NCBI GenBank assembly: GCA_003554345.1
Contig: PWGE01000276.1
Coordinates: forward strand, 1 to 7,162
Direction of reading: 5' to 3'
Length of the DNA: 7,162 bases
Source of the DNA: Candidatus Sumerlaeota bacterium
GTDB taxonomy: Bacteria > Sumerlaeota > T1SED10-198M
Shown piece by piece: positions 1-5,251 of the stretch (position 1 is its first letter; each line of letters starts with the position of its first letter). The translations under genes were made by a program, and so were the position numbers. Below the pieces are notes generated by a model. The model did no database searches and was not told the DNA's origin. It saw only the letters and a list, made by a program, of their open reading frames with translations.

Positions 1-336
1 CAGGAAATCCGTCACATTCTGAGCAAGTTAGATATTCTTTCCTGCTTTTCAGTATTAGCCAGTGGCGAGGAAGTTTCTCAAAGTAAGCCGGCTCCCGATG
101 TTTTTTTACTGGCTCTGAAGAGGATAGGGGTATCCGCCCGCCGGGCAATAGCTATTGAAGACAGTTCGCCAGGGGTACAGTCGGCAAAAGCAGCAGGACT
201 AACATGTGTTGCCATTTCTACTGACTCAACAAGAGGTTCGGATTTCACAAGCGCTGATTATATACTTCACAGTACAGAGGCTCTCAATGACGAAGTTTTG
301 CCTCTCATATCCCCTCATAATTTTTCACCGGTCTGA
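1..336 (+). CDS. HAD-family hydrolase, beta-phosphoglucomutase-like (3' part only)
   Basis: The reading frame is open from the first base of the window to a TGA at 334-336, giving the C-terminal 111 residues of a protein whose start lies outside. Two HAD-superfamily signatures are visible: the motif III lysine in SKPAPDVF (about residues 28-35 of the fragment) and the motif IV acidic pair in AIEDSSPGVQSAKAAG (Glu53, Asp54), which binds Mg2+. The spacing and wording of these motifs match subfamily IA enzymes such as beta-phosphoglucomutase and phosphoglycolate phosphatase. These are cytoplasmic enzymes that move or remove phosphate through an Asp-phosphate intermediate. The nucleophile Asp and the cap domain that sets substrate choice are upstream, so the substrate cannot be named. 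The next gene starts 50 bases downstream on the same strand, which suggests co-transcription. Confidence 0.88.
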   Translation, partial: QEIRHILSKLDILSCFSVLASGEEVSQSKPAPDVFLLALKRIGVSARRAIAIEDSSPGVQSAKAAGLTCVAISTDSTRGSDFTSADYILHSTEALNDEVLPLISPHNFSPV

Positions 337-386
337 ACCAGCCACTGATAAATGGTTTTCATACACCGACACACGAAGGATCGAAA

Positions 387-1463
387 ATGGAAGTAGCTCT
401 TATAGGTTTCCCACAAAGCGGAAAGAGCACCGTATTTCAAGCATTAGCCGGTAAAGCGGACCCTTCTGCTCTATTTAAAAGCAAGGGGAAATTTACCCCC
501 CACACTCAAATTGTGAAGGTTCCGGACAAAAGACTTGAGCATCTTGCAAAATTATATAAACCAGAAAAAGTGATACCTGCCACTGTTACGCTCACTGATA
601 TCCCTGGTTTCCAGAAAAAAGATCTGAAAAATGAAAAAATTGTTTCAGAAATAGAAAACTATATTGGAACGGTAGACGCACTCATCCATGTGGTCAAAAG
701 ATTTAGAGGCGAAGATCTTTCTGAAACAGCGGTCAGAGAAATGGAACTTGATCTTATTATGCGGGACTTCATCAAGGTAGAAAACCGTTTAAAACGCATT
801 GCAGAGACATGGAACAAAATATCCGGTGAGAAACGCAGGCAGATAGAACTTGAAAAATCATTATTAGAAAAATGCCTGGAAATACTCAATAAGGAACAAC
901 CTCTGCGGGCCCACAGCTTTAGCAGGGAAGAAAACAAAATGCTGAGCGGATTTCAATTCTGGTCACTCAAACCAATGCTGATTCTATTCAACTGTGACGA
1001 GGGACATTACAACAAGCCCGTAGAGAATGATTTTCTGCGCCACCTCAACTCTCTTCCCCGTACCCGCTGCATGCATCTGGCAGGACAGCTTGAAATGGAG
1101 CTCAATGAACTTCCCAGGGAAGAAAAGGAAGAATTCCTCACCGCCTACAACCTCAAGGAACCAGGTCGCAGGAAAGTATTACGCAACATTTACGATTTAC
1201 TTGAACTCTGTTCCTTTTTCACCACAAGAGAGCAGGAAGTACGGGCATGGCCCATACCCAAAAGCACTCCTGCACGCGAAGCAGCGGGCAAAATACACAG
1301 TGATATGGAAGAAGGGTTCATACGAGCAGAAGTGTTTCCTTATCATGATCTGATAAAATACGGAAATGAGCAGGAAATAAAGAAACAGGGCAAAAGCCGC
1401 ACTGAAGGAAAGGAGTATCTCGTACAAGACGGAGATATTATTTCCTTTTTGTTTCACAAATAA
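387..1463 (+). CDS. YchF-like P-loop NTPase (divergent paralog) with TGS/DUF933 C-terminus
   Basis: This 358-residue cytoplasmic protein is close in length to YchF (about 363). The sequence shows a Walker A motif GFPQSGKST (residues 7-15), a VKVPDKRLEHL stretch (43-53) as in YchF, a G3-type DIPG (71-74), an NxxE version of G4 in FNCDE (202-205), a charged helical region (about 115-170), and a C-terminus (about 275-358) with FFTTREQEVRAWPI, GFIRAEV and VQDGDIISF that is typical of the YchF TGS domain. YchF/OLA1 proteins bind ATP rather than GTP, associate with ribosomes and act in stress responses; that is family knowledge. It differs from standard YchF: the P-loop reads GFPQSGKS rather than the usual GLPNVGKS, and the glycine-rich switch II segment after DxxG is shortened. 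It is therefore probably a paralog rather than the housekeeping copy. The ATG at 387 is preceded by GAAGGA at 375-380. Confidence 0.85.
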   Translation: MEVALIGFPQSGKSTVFQALAGKADPSALFKSKGKFTPHTQIVKVPDKRLEHLAKLYKPEKVIPATVTLTDIPGFQKKDLKNEKIVSEIENYIGTVDALIHVVKRFRGEDLSETAVREMELDLIMRDFIKVENRLKRIAETWNKISGEKRRQIELEKSLLEKCLEILNKEQPLRAHSFSREENKMLSGFQFWSLKPMLILFNCDEGHYNKPVENDFLRHLNSLPRTRCMHLAGQLEMELNELPREEKEEFLTAYNLKEPGRRKVLRNIYDLLELCSFFTTREQEVRAWPIPKSTPAREAAGKIHSDMEEGFIRAEVFPYHDLIKYGNEQEIKKQGKSRTEGKEYLVQDGDIISFLFHK

Positions 1464-1482
1464 AGAAAGGAGGTTCTTTTAT

Positions 1483-1797
1483 ATGGCTTCACCAGACAGA
1501 CTTTATGTCAAAATACGTCATCGAAAATCTTACAAGAATGCTACGGTACATGTGTGTGTAGGAGAAGTTATCCAGGAAACGTCTTACTACATCAAAGTAA
1601 GGGGCGTCACCTACAGTTTCAAAGAAAGCGAGCCTAAAATCAGTCCTGAAGGGGTATTCTGGATTCCCTGGCAGGGTATTGCCGTCGTAGAAGAATTGCC
1701 CAACACCATTGAATGGAAAAAGTTAAAATTCAAGGTATGCGGAAAAGACCTGGTACTAGTTGATGAGGCCAATAATATTATTGACCGCATTGAATAG
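1483..1797 (+). CDS. Hypothetical protein, 104 aa
   Basis: I do not recognise this family. The ATG at 1483 follows a very strong ribosome binding site (AGAAAGGAGG, 1464-1473) only 19 bases after the YchF-like gene, so the two are almost certainly translated from one transcript. The protein has no signal peptide or membrane segment. Its N-terminus is basic (RLYVKIRHRKSYKNA). Most of it alternates hydrophobic and polar residues, as in a small beta-barrel, with two Trp residues in VFWIPWQGIAVVEE and two isolated Cys residues (in HVCVG and KVCGK). It ends just before the bidirectional terminator. Its role is unknown; the tight spacing suggests a function linked to the NTPase. Confidence 0.8.
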   Translation: MASPDRLYVKIRHRKSYKNATVHVCVGEVIQETSYYIKVRGVTYSFKESEPKISPEGVFWIPWQGIAVVEELPNTIEWKKLKFKVCGKDLVLVDEANNIIDRIE

Positions 1798-1824
1798 TAA
1801 AGCTCAAAAAAGGTAAGGCAAATT

Positions 1825-1865
1825 AAAAAACCCTCCGGGACTTCTTTGTCCCGGAGGGTTTTTTT
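1825..1865. terminator. Bidirectional rho-independent terminator
   Basis: A perfect 11-bp stem (CCCTCCGGGAC at 1831-1841, GTCCCGGAGGG at 1848-1858) closes a 6-nt loop. It has seven T on the plus-strand side (1859-1865) and six A before it (1825-1830), which gives a U-tract on the minus strand too. It sits between convergent genes and can end both the plus-strand unit and the minus-strand lipoprotein unit. Confidence 0.95.
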
Positions 1866-1887
1866 CGCTACAGTTCTGTATCTGTTA

Positions 1888-2535
1888 TTACATTTGCTCC
1901 ATAATAGCCTGAACAATCGCTTCATTGAACACGCCAATATCATCAGGAACACGGGAAGTGATGATATTTTCATCCCGCTGTACTGCCACATCAACATATT
2001 CCGCATCAGCTTCTATCAATTCTTCACTCATACCGGGAAAGCATGTCATCTCCTTCCCTTCAACAACTCCCGCTGAGACCAGAACCTGCGGACCATGGCA
2101 GATAGCTGCCACAGGTTTACCACTATCAACAAAAGCCCTGACAAATTCGAGCACTCCTTCATCTTCACGCAAAAGTTCAGGACCTTGTCCACCCGGGATA
2201 ATCAGAGCATCAAAATCTTCCACTGAAATATCAGCAACTGCTTTTTCAATAGAAACCGTTTCATCACTGTTATAGGCTGTTACTGTTTCCACTTCTTTAC
2301 CAATAACGGTAGTAGTGGCACCGCGCTCTTCCATATAGGCTTGAGGTTCCAGGGTTTCTCCATCATGAAAGCCTTCCGCAATGAGTATAGCGACACTGGT
2401 ATTAGAAATGTCGGCTATATCGGGGGTTTGAGGTCCGGGCACTGCGTCTCTGGTATCAACAGGTCTTTCCTGGCAACCTAAGAACAGGGCTACACCCAAC
2501 ACAGCAATGATAACCCCCAGCAATCTCCTCTTCAT
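1888..2535 (-). CDS. DJ-1/PfpI-family lipoprotein (exported)
   Basis: This is a 215-residue protein. Residues 1-20 form a lipoprotein signal peptide (MKRR, then a hydrophobic core) ending in ALFLGC with Cys21 as the likely lipid anchor. After a Pro/Asp linker (about 22-45), residues about 46-213 form a DJ-1/PfpI domain. It has the conserved Glu60 (in GFHDGE), the PGG loop (114-116), the nucleophile elbow AAICHGPQ with Cys146-His147, TCFPGM (164-169) and SRVPDD (194-199), all in the order seen in PfpI. The family includes intracellular proteases, glyoxalase III and deglycase-like chaperones. A membrane-anchored, extracytoplasmic copy is unusual. The ATG at 2535 is chosen because AAGGAGG at 2544-2550 lies 8 bases upstream; a GTG at 2544 overlaps that site. 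It is the last gene of the minus-strand unit before the terminator, and its lipobox region matches that of the gene upstream. Confidence 0.9.
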   Translation of the reverse strand: MKRRLLGVIIAVLGVALFLGCQERPVDTRDAVPGPQTPDIADISNTSVAILIAEGFHDGETLEPQAYMEERGATTTVIGKEVETVTAYNSDETVSIEKAVADISVEDFDALIIPGGQGPELLREDEGVLEFVRAFVDSGKPVAAICHGPQVLVSAGVVEGKEMTCFPGMSEELIEADAEYVDVAVQRDENIITSRVPDDIGVFNEAIVQAIMEQM

Positions 2536-2543
2536 GCTATTCA

Positions 2544-2550
2544 CCTCCTT
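2544..2550 (-). promoter_or_regulatory. Ribosome binding site deciding the start of the PfpI lipoprotein
   Basis: AAGGAGG on the minus strand lies 8 nt before the ATG at 2535. It overlaps the alternative in-frame GTG at 2544, so the ATG start (MKRR) is preferred. Confidence 0.8.
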
Positions 2551-2595
2551 CTTAAATTTCGCCTACGCACTATCTATCTCTGAATAGTCAACCCC

Positions 2596-3177
2596 TCAGA
2601 ACAGGTCATCAGGTAATTCTTCGGGTTCTTCCATTTCTTCAAATTCCTGTTCATCGATCTCAGGCAATTCAATGTCATCAGGTTCCTGGAGTTCTTCCTC
2701 GTCAATTTCCGGTAATTCTATATCCTCGGGTTCTTCAAATTCAGGTATTTCATCAACTTCTGGTTCTGGCAATTCTTCAGGATCTTCCGGTGCAGGAGGG
2801 ACTACTGGATCTTCTTCTGGTTCATCCGGTACCGGTGGGGCTATTGGTTCTTCTGGTTCTTCCAGGGGCTCATCAGGTACAGGAGGTGCTACAGGATCCT
2901 GGGGTTCCAATGGTTCTTCCGGCGCAGGTGGTGCAACTGGTTCCTCGGGGTCTTCAGGAGCAGGGGGAGCAACAGGATCCTCAATATCCTGAGGGTCTTC
3001 TGGTGCCGGAACAGCCGGCTCTTCTGCAGGATCAGGAACCTCTGCCGGATCTTCCGGTGGAGGAGCCACCGGTTCAGCAGGCATTGGCTCAACAGGGTCA
3101 ACAGGTCTTTCCTGGCATCCCAAAAACAGAGCCAGGGCAATTGACGCGATTACGAGAACGAGTACTTTACTTTTCAT
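2596..3177 (-). CDS. Acidic proline-rich low-complexity lipoprotein
   Basis: No known family is recognised for this 193-residue protein. Residues 1-20 are a lipoprotein signal peptide (MKSK plus a hydrophobic core) with lipobox ALFLGC and Cys21. The mature part has two zones. The first (to about residue 130) repeats a VAPPxPEDP-like unit about seven times. The second is richer in Glu and carries two 16-residue repeats of the form EPxDIELPEIDExEx. It ends in PDDLF. The mature chain has no Lys or His and only one Arg, so it is strongly anionic and probably extended and disordered. The start at 3177 follows AAAGGAGTGA (3183-3192); an upstream in-frame ATG at 3195 has no comparable site. It lies 44 bases after the 3222-3923 gene and 60 before the PfpI lipoprotein, probably in one operon. 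A spacer or surface-coat role is only inference. Confidence 0.8.
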   Translation of the reverse strand: MKSKVLVLVIASIALALFLGCQERPVDPVEPMPAEPVAPPPEDPAEVPDPAEEPAVPAPEDPQDIEDPVAPPAPEDPEEPVAPPAPEEPLEPQDPVAPPVPDEPLEEPEEPIAPPVPDEPEEDPVVPPAPEDPEELPEPEVDEIPEFEEPEDIELPEIDEEELQEPDDIELPEIDEQEFEEMEEPEELPDDLF

Positions 3178-3221
3178 GTATGTCACTCCTTTCATTTTCG
3201 ATGTATGAGCTCCTATTCTTC

Positions 3222-3923
3222 TTAGAACAGGTCTTCAGGTAAATCCTCTTCTATTCCTTCCGGTTCTTCCAGTTCTTCCGGTTCGTCTATTTCAGGTAAT
3301 TCTTCCATTTCTTCGGGCTCCTCAATTGGTTCAGGCTCTTCCATTTCCTCTAAGGCCGGATCATCAAATTCAGGCTCTTCTATGGCTTCCGGTTCTTCTA
3401 ATTCCTCAAATTCAGGCTCTTCTATTTCAGGAAGTTCCTCAATATCTTCCGGTTCTTCAAACTCTTCAAATTCAGGCTCTTCTATTTCAGGAAGCTCCTC
3501 CATTTCAGGCTCTTCTATTTCAGGAAGTTCCTCGACATCTTCAGGTTCTTCTAACTCCTCCGGATCAAGTTCTGGTAAATCTTCTATGTCCTCAGGTTCT
3601 TCAGGTTCAGGAAAATCCTCTTCTGGTTCTTCGGGAATGGGTTCAACCGGTTCCATCGGTTCCTCTGGTTCTTCAATCGGTTCTTCAGGTTCCGGTACTA
3701 CAGGTTCTTCCGGTTCTTCTGGTAAAGGGGCAACGGGATCCTCAGGTTCCTCAGGCATCTCAGGTTCTTCCGGTTCCTCAGGCACTTCCGGTGCCGGTGC
3801 TGGCTCCTCAGGAGCCGGTTCCTCCGGCGCATACGGTTCTTCCGGGCAGCCTACGAAAAAGGCTGACAGGCAAACCGTTAAGATTAGCACGGACAATCCT
3901 CTGGATAGTCCTTTGATACTCAT
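3222..3923 (-). CDS. Acidic Glu/Pro-repeat lipoprotein, largest of three paralogs
   Basis: This is a 233-residue protein of unknown family. A signal peptide (MSIKGLSRG, then a hydrophobic core) ends at FFVGC with Cys26. The roughly 208-residue mature part is almost wholly Glu, Pro, Asp and hydrophobic residues. I see no Lys, Arg, His, Ser, Thr, Asn or Gln after the lipobox. The first half is built from xEEPEEP units. The second repeats EEPEDIEELPEIEEPEFEE-like units of 11 and 20 residues, mirrored at DNA level by 33- and 60-bp periods. It ends in LPEDLF, like its neighbour. The ATG at 3923 is preceded by AAAGGAGG at 3933-3940. An open frame reaches 4118, but the extra 65 residues lack a ribosome site and would bury the signal peptide. 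It is likely a disordered, highly anionic, surface-exposed chain, possibly binding cations; that role is inference. Confidence 0.82.
   Translation of the reverse strand: MSIKGLSRGLSVLILTVCLSAFFVGCPEEPYAPEEPAPEEPAPAPEVPEEPEEPEMPEEPEDPVAPLPEEPEEPVVPEPEEPIEEPEEPMEPVEPIPEEPEEDFPEPEEPEDIEDLPELDPEELEEPEDVEELPEIEEPEMEELPEIEEPEFEEFEEPEDIEELPEIEEPEFEELEEPEAIEEPEFDDPALEEMEEPEPIEEPEEMEELPEIDEPEELEEPEGIEEDLPEDLF
3380..3540 (-). repeat. Tandem coding repeats (60-bp and 33-bp periods)
   Basis: Within the 3222-3923 gene, the stretch around 3406-3440 recurs at 3466-3500 with a 60-bp shift and nearly identical bases. Part of it recurs again about 33 bp later (from 3504). The periods equal 20 and 11 codons, so the frame is kept. 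This looks like recent slippage or unequal crossing-over within the gene. Confidence 0.75.
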
Positions 3924-3932
3924 ACTTGGTAT

Positions 3933-3940
3933 CCTCCTTT
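3933..3940 (-). promoter_or_regulatory. Ribosome binding site deciding the start of the large acidic lipoprotein
   Basis: AAAGGAGG on the minus strand lies 9 nt before the ATG at 3923. It supports this start over the longer open frame that begins at 4118. Confidence 0.8.
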
Positions 3941-4140
3941 CATTGATTTTGAAAGTAAAAAGACACAAAAAAGCCTGTCTTTCTTTTCGCAGGAGCCAGA
4001 CTGAAGAAAATGTTTTCTGGCATCTCTGACAAGGAGCGGTACATAAAAGAGTTGAACAGGAAGATCTATGATTACTTACAGCACTTTCAGTCATTGACAA
4101 TTCTGCCAATGAAATCATCTCCTCTTCTCAGCAAATCATT

Positions 4141-4187
4141 CAAGGAGGGAGCCTTCTCACTGAGGGAGCCTTCTCACTCCCTCCTTG
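4141..4187. repeat. Inverted repeat containing a 17-bp tandem duplication
   Basis: Perfect 11-bp inverted arms (4141-4151 and 4177-4187) enclose 25 bases. Inside, a 17-bp unit (GAGGGAGCCTTCTCACT) occurs twice head to tail (4145-4161, 4162-4178). With one copy removed, the site is a simple 11-bp stem with an 8-nt loop. It lies in the 286-bp gap between two acidic lipoprotein genes. There is no T-run on either side, so it is not a standard terminator. It could be an RNA processing or stabilising hairpin. Apart from this hairpin, the gap (3924-4209) shows no gene. Confidence 0.7.
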
Positions 4188-4209
4188 TGTGAATTAGCTC
4201 AGTTTAAAC

Positions 4210-4431
4210 TTATTCAGGTGGACCGAAAAGATCATCAGGTGCGCCCTCAGGTGCGTCCCCCGGATCATCTGGCATTGCAGGATCTTCGGGCGGAGCAGCA
4301 GGATCGTCGGGCGGTGCCGGCTCTTCCATCGGATCATCCGGTGGCGCCATGCCTTCCGGTTCACAGCCCAGGAAGACGAAGGCTGATAAAGCTACCACAA
4401 GTGTTATGACGGTTAGCTTTTTAATAATCAT
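4210..4431 (-). CDS. Small acidic proline-rich lipoprotein
   Basis: This is a 73-residue protein. Residues 1-22 form a lipoprotein signal peptide (MIIKK plus a hydrophobic core) with lipobox VFLGC and Cys23. The roughly 51-residue mature part repeats PxPPDDP and PPEDP units, has no Lys, Arg or His, and contains DDLF four residues before its end (DDLFGPPE). It is clearly a short relative of the two larger acidic lipoproteins downstream, and its LSAF segment before the lipobox resembles that of the 3222-3923 product. The ATG at 4431 follows AAGGAGG (4441-4447) with a 9-nt gap. It is the first of the acidic lipoprotein genes in transcription order. Function is unknown; the mature chain is probably disordered outside the cytoplasmic membrane. 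Confidence 0.78.
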   Translation of the reverse strand: MIIKKLTVITLVVALSAFVFLGCEPEGMAPPDDPMEEPAPPDDPAAPPEDPAMPDDPGDAPEGAPDDLFGPPE

Positions 4432-4468
4432 TGTTGCTACCCTCCTTTCTTTTTATTATCTAATTTCG

Positions 4469-4496
4469 ATATTAACACAGTGTCTTGATATTGCAA
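4469..4496 (-). promoter_or_regulatory. Candidate sigma-A promoter for the acidic lipoprotein unit (proximal)
   Basis: A -35-like TTGCAA (4491-4496) and a -10-like TAATAT (4469-4474) are separated by 16 bp, just upstream of the small acidic lipoprotein. Both boxes are imperfect, so this is a weak prediction. Confidence 0.3.
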
Positions 4497-4554
4497 ACAA
4501 ATAAATTTTTGAAACCTCATGCATATTTACATTTTTATCGTTCATTTTTTTTCC

Positions 4555-4581
4555 ATTATACGTACAAATACATAATATCAA
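4555..4581 (-). promoter_or_regulatory. Candidate sigma-A promoter for the acidic lipoprotein unit (distal)
   Basis: A perfect -10 TATAAT (4555-4560) lies 15 bp from TTGATA (4576-4581; five of six matches to TTGACA). The spacer is short. If used, it gives a leader of about 115 nt before the small acidic lipoprotein gene. Confidence 0.35.
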
Positions 4582-4658
4582 ATTACCCTCTCATATCAAA
4601 ACTTTTTTATCAAAAAGAATATGTGCTATATGGAACGGGTATAATGTCAACCTTTCAC

Positions 4659-5003
4659 TCATTTATACTTCTCCGCAACTTGAGATTTTATGTAAACAGC
4701 CGTACCATGAGCATAGCACATTATCAGAGACTTGCCCTTTGAGCTTATATTATCAAAATCCACATCCACAGCAATAACTCCATTTGCATGCATCTCTTTT
4801 GCTTTTTCCTGTAATTCCAGAAGGACTTCCTTTTCCATATTTTTCATCAAAGTTTCATAAGAAAGGCTTCGGCCTCCAATAACATCTCGAAAAGACGTGA
4901 AGAAATCACGAAAGATATTAATAGCTCTCACATTTCGGACAGACACATATCCGATGTAACTCAACTCATATCCCTGAAGAATAGGCGCCGTTGTCACAAT
5001 CAT
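4659..5003 (-). CDS. UPF0145 / YbjQ-family protein
   Basis: This 114-residue protein starts MIVTTAPILQGYEL and carries the family's most typical stretch, ANIFRDFF...RDIxGGRS...YE, here AINIFRDFF (28-35) and DVIGGRSLSYE (40-50). A helix follows (about 51-71), then GVIAVDVDFDNI (75-86) and a final strand with HGTAVYI (99-105). The length is slightly above E. coli YbjQ (107). The family forms small cytoplasmic oligomers of unproven function, sometimes described as putative heavy-metal-binding. The ATG at 5003 has GAGGAG at 5010-5015 and fits the family's usual N-terminus. The frame stays open upstream to a GTG at 5081 that has its own good ribosome site, so a form 26 residues longer with a Cys-Cys pair is possible. 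Confidence 0.88.
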   Translation of the reverse strand: MIVTTAPILQGYELSYIGYVSVRNVRAINIFRDFFTSFRDVIGGRSLSYETLMKNMEKEVLLELQEKAKEMHANGVIAVDVDFDNISSKGKSLIMCYAHGTAVYIKSQVAEKYK

Positions 5004-5009
5004 TGAATG

Positions 5010-5015
5010 CTCCTC
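5010..5015 (-). promoter_or_regulatory. Ribosome binding site for the short form of the UPF0145 protein
   Basis: GAGGAG lies 6 nt before the ATG at 5003. A competing site, AAAGAGGTG at 5088-5096, precedes an in-frame GTG at 5081. Confidence 0.6.
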
Positions 5016-5104
5016 GTTTCCTTTATAGAAAGTGGGTTCTGATTCGCAGCAATTCTCTTTTTTTGCGGAAAGATGATTCACTTTATTCACCTCTTTCTAC
5101 TTAT

Positions 5105-5133
5105 ATCATATAACAATTTCTTTCAATATTCAA
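5105..5133 (-). promoter_or_regulatory. Predicted sigma-A promoter of the UPF0145 gene
   Basis: A -35 TTGAAT (5128-5133) and a -10 TATGAT (5105-5110) are spaced by exactly 17 bp. Transcription would begin near 5098, giving a leader of about 95 nt to the ATG at 5003, or about 17 nt to the alternative GTG at 5081. Confidence 0.55.
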
Positions 5134-5251
5134 GAAATATTGCAAATATACTGCAAACGCTCTTTTCTCCAGGGTCTCCAGTAACAACTCATTAACACCT
5201 CTTTGCTGAAGGGTCAGCAGAAACATTCTCACAGTCAGAGGAATATTGCTG

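Noticed and set aside
2586-2591. TTGACT as a -35 box for a separate PfpI lipoprotein promoter (minus strand)
   Set aside because: No acceptable -10 box lies 16-18 bp downstream.
3326-3916. Plus-strand Pro/Val/Leu/Gln-rich frames (also 2790-3242)
   Set aside because: This is a second antisense frame of the same repeats, kept open by repeat composition only.
3382-4029. Long plus-strand Ser/Gly-rich frames opposite the acidic lipoprotein genes (also 2672-2992)
   Set aside because: They are antisense images of Glu/Pro/Asp codon repeats, have no plausible ribosome sites, and sit over genes with signal peptides and strong starts.
3924-4118. N-terminal extension of the large acidic lipoprotein
   Set aside because: The added 65 residues lack a ribosome site and would place the signal peptide inside the protein. 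AAAGGAGG directly precedes the ATG at 3923.
4456-4545. 29-codon minus-strand ORF upstream of the small acidic lipoprotein
   Set aside because: It has only a poor purine-rich stretch before the ATG and no recognisable features, and it overlaps the candidate proximal promoter.
4645-4650. Perfect TTGACA on the minus strand after the UPF0145 gene
   Set aside because: The sequence 15-18 bp downstream has no -10-like hexamer.
5130-5192. 20-codon minus-strand ORF with AAAGAGG before its ATG
   Set aside because: It has a possible ribosome site but overlaps the -35 box of the UPF0145 promoter, and nothing else supports coding.
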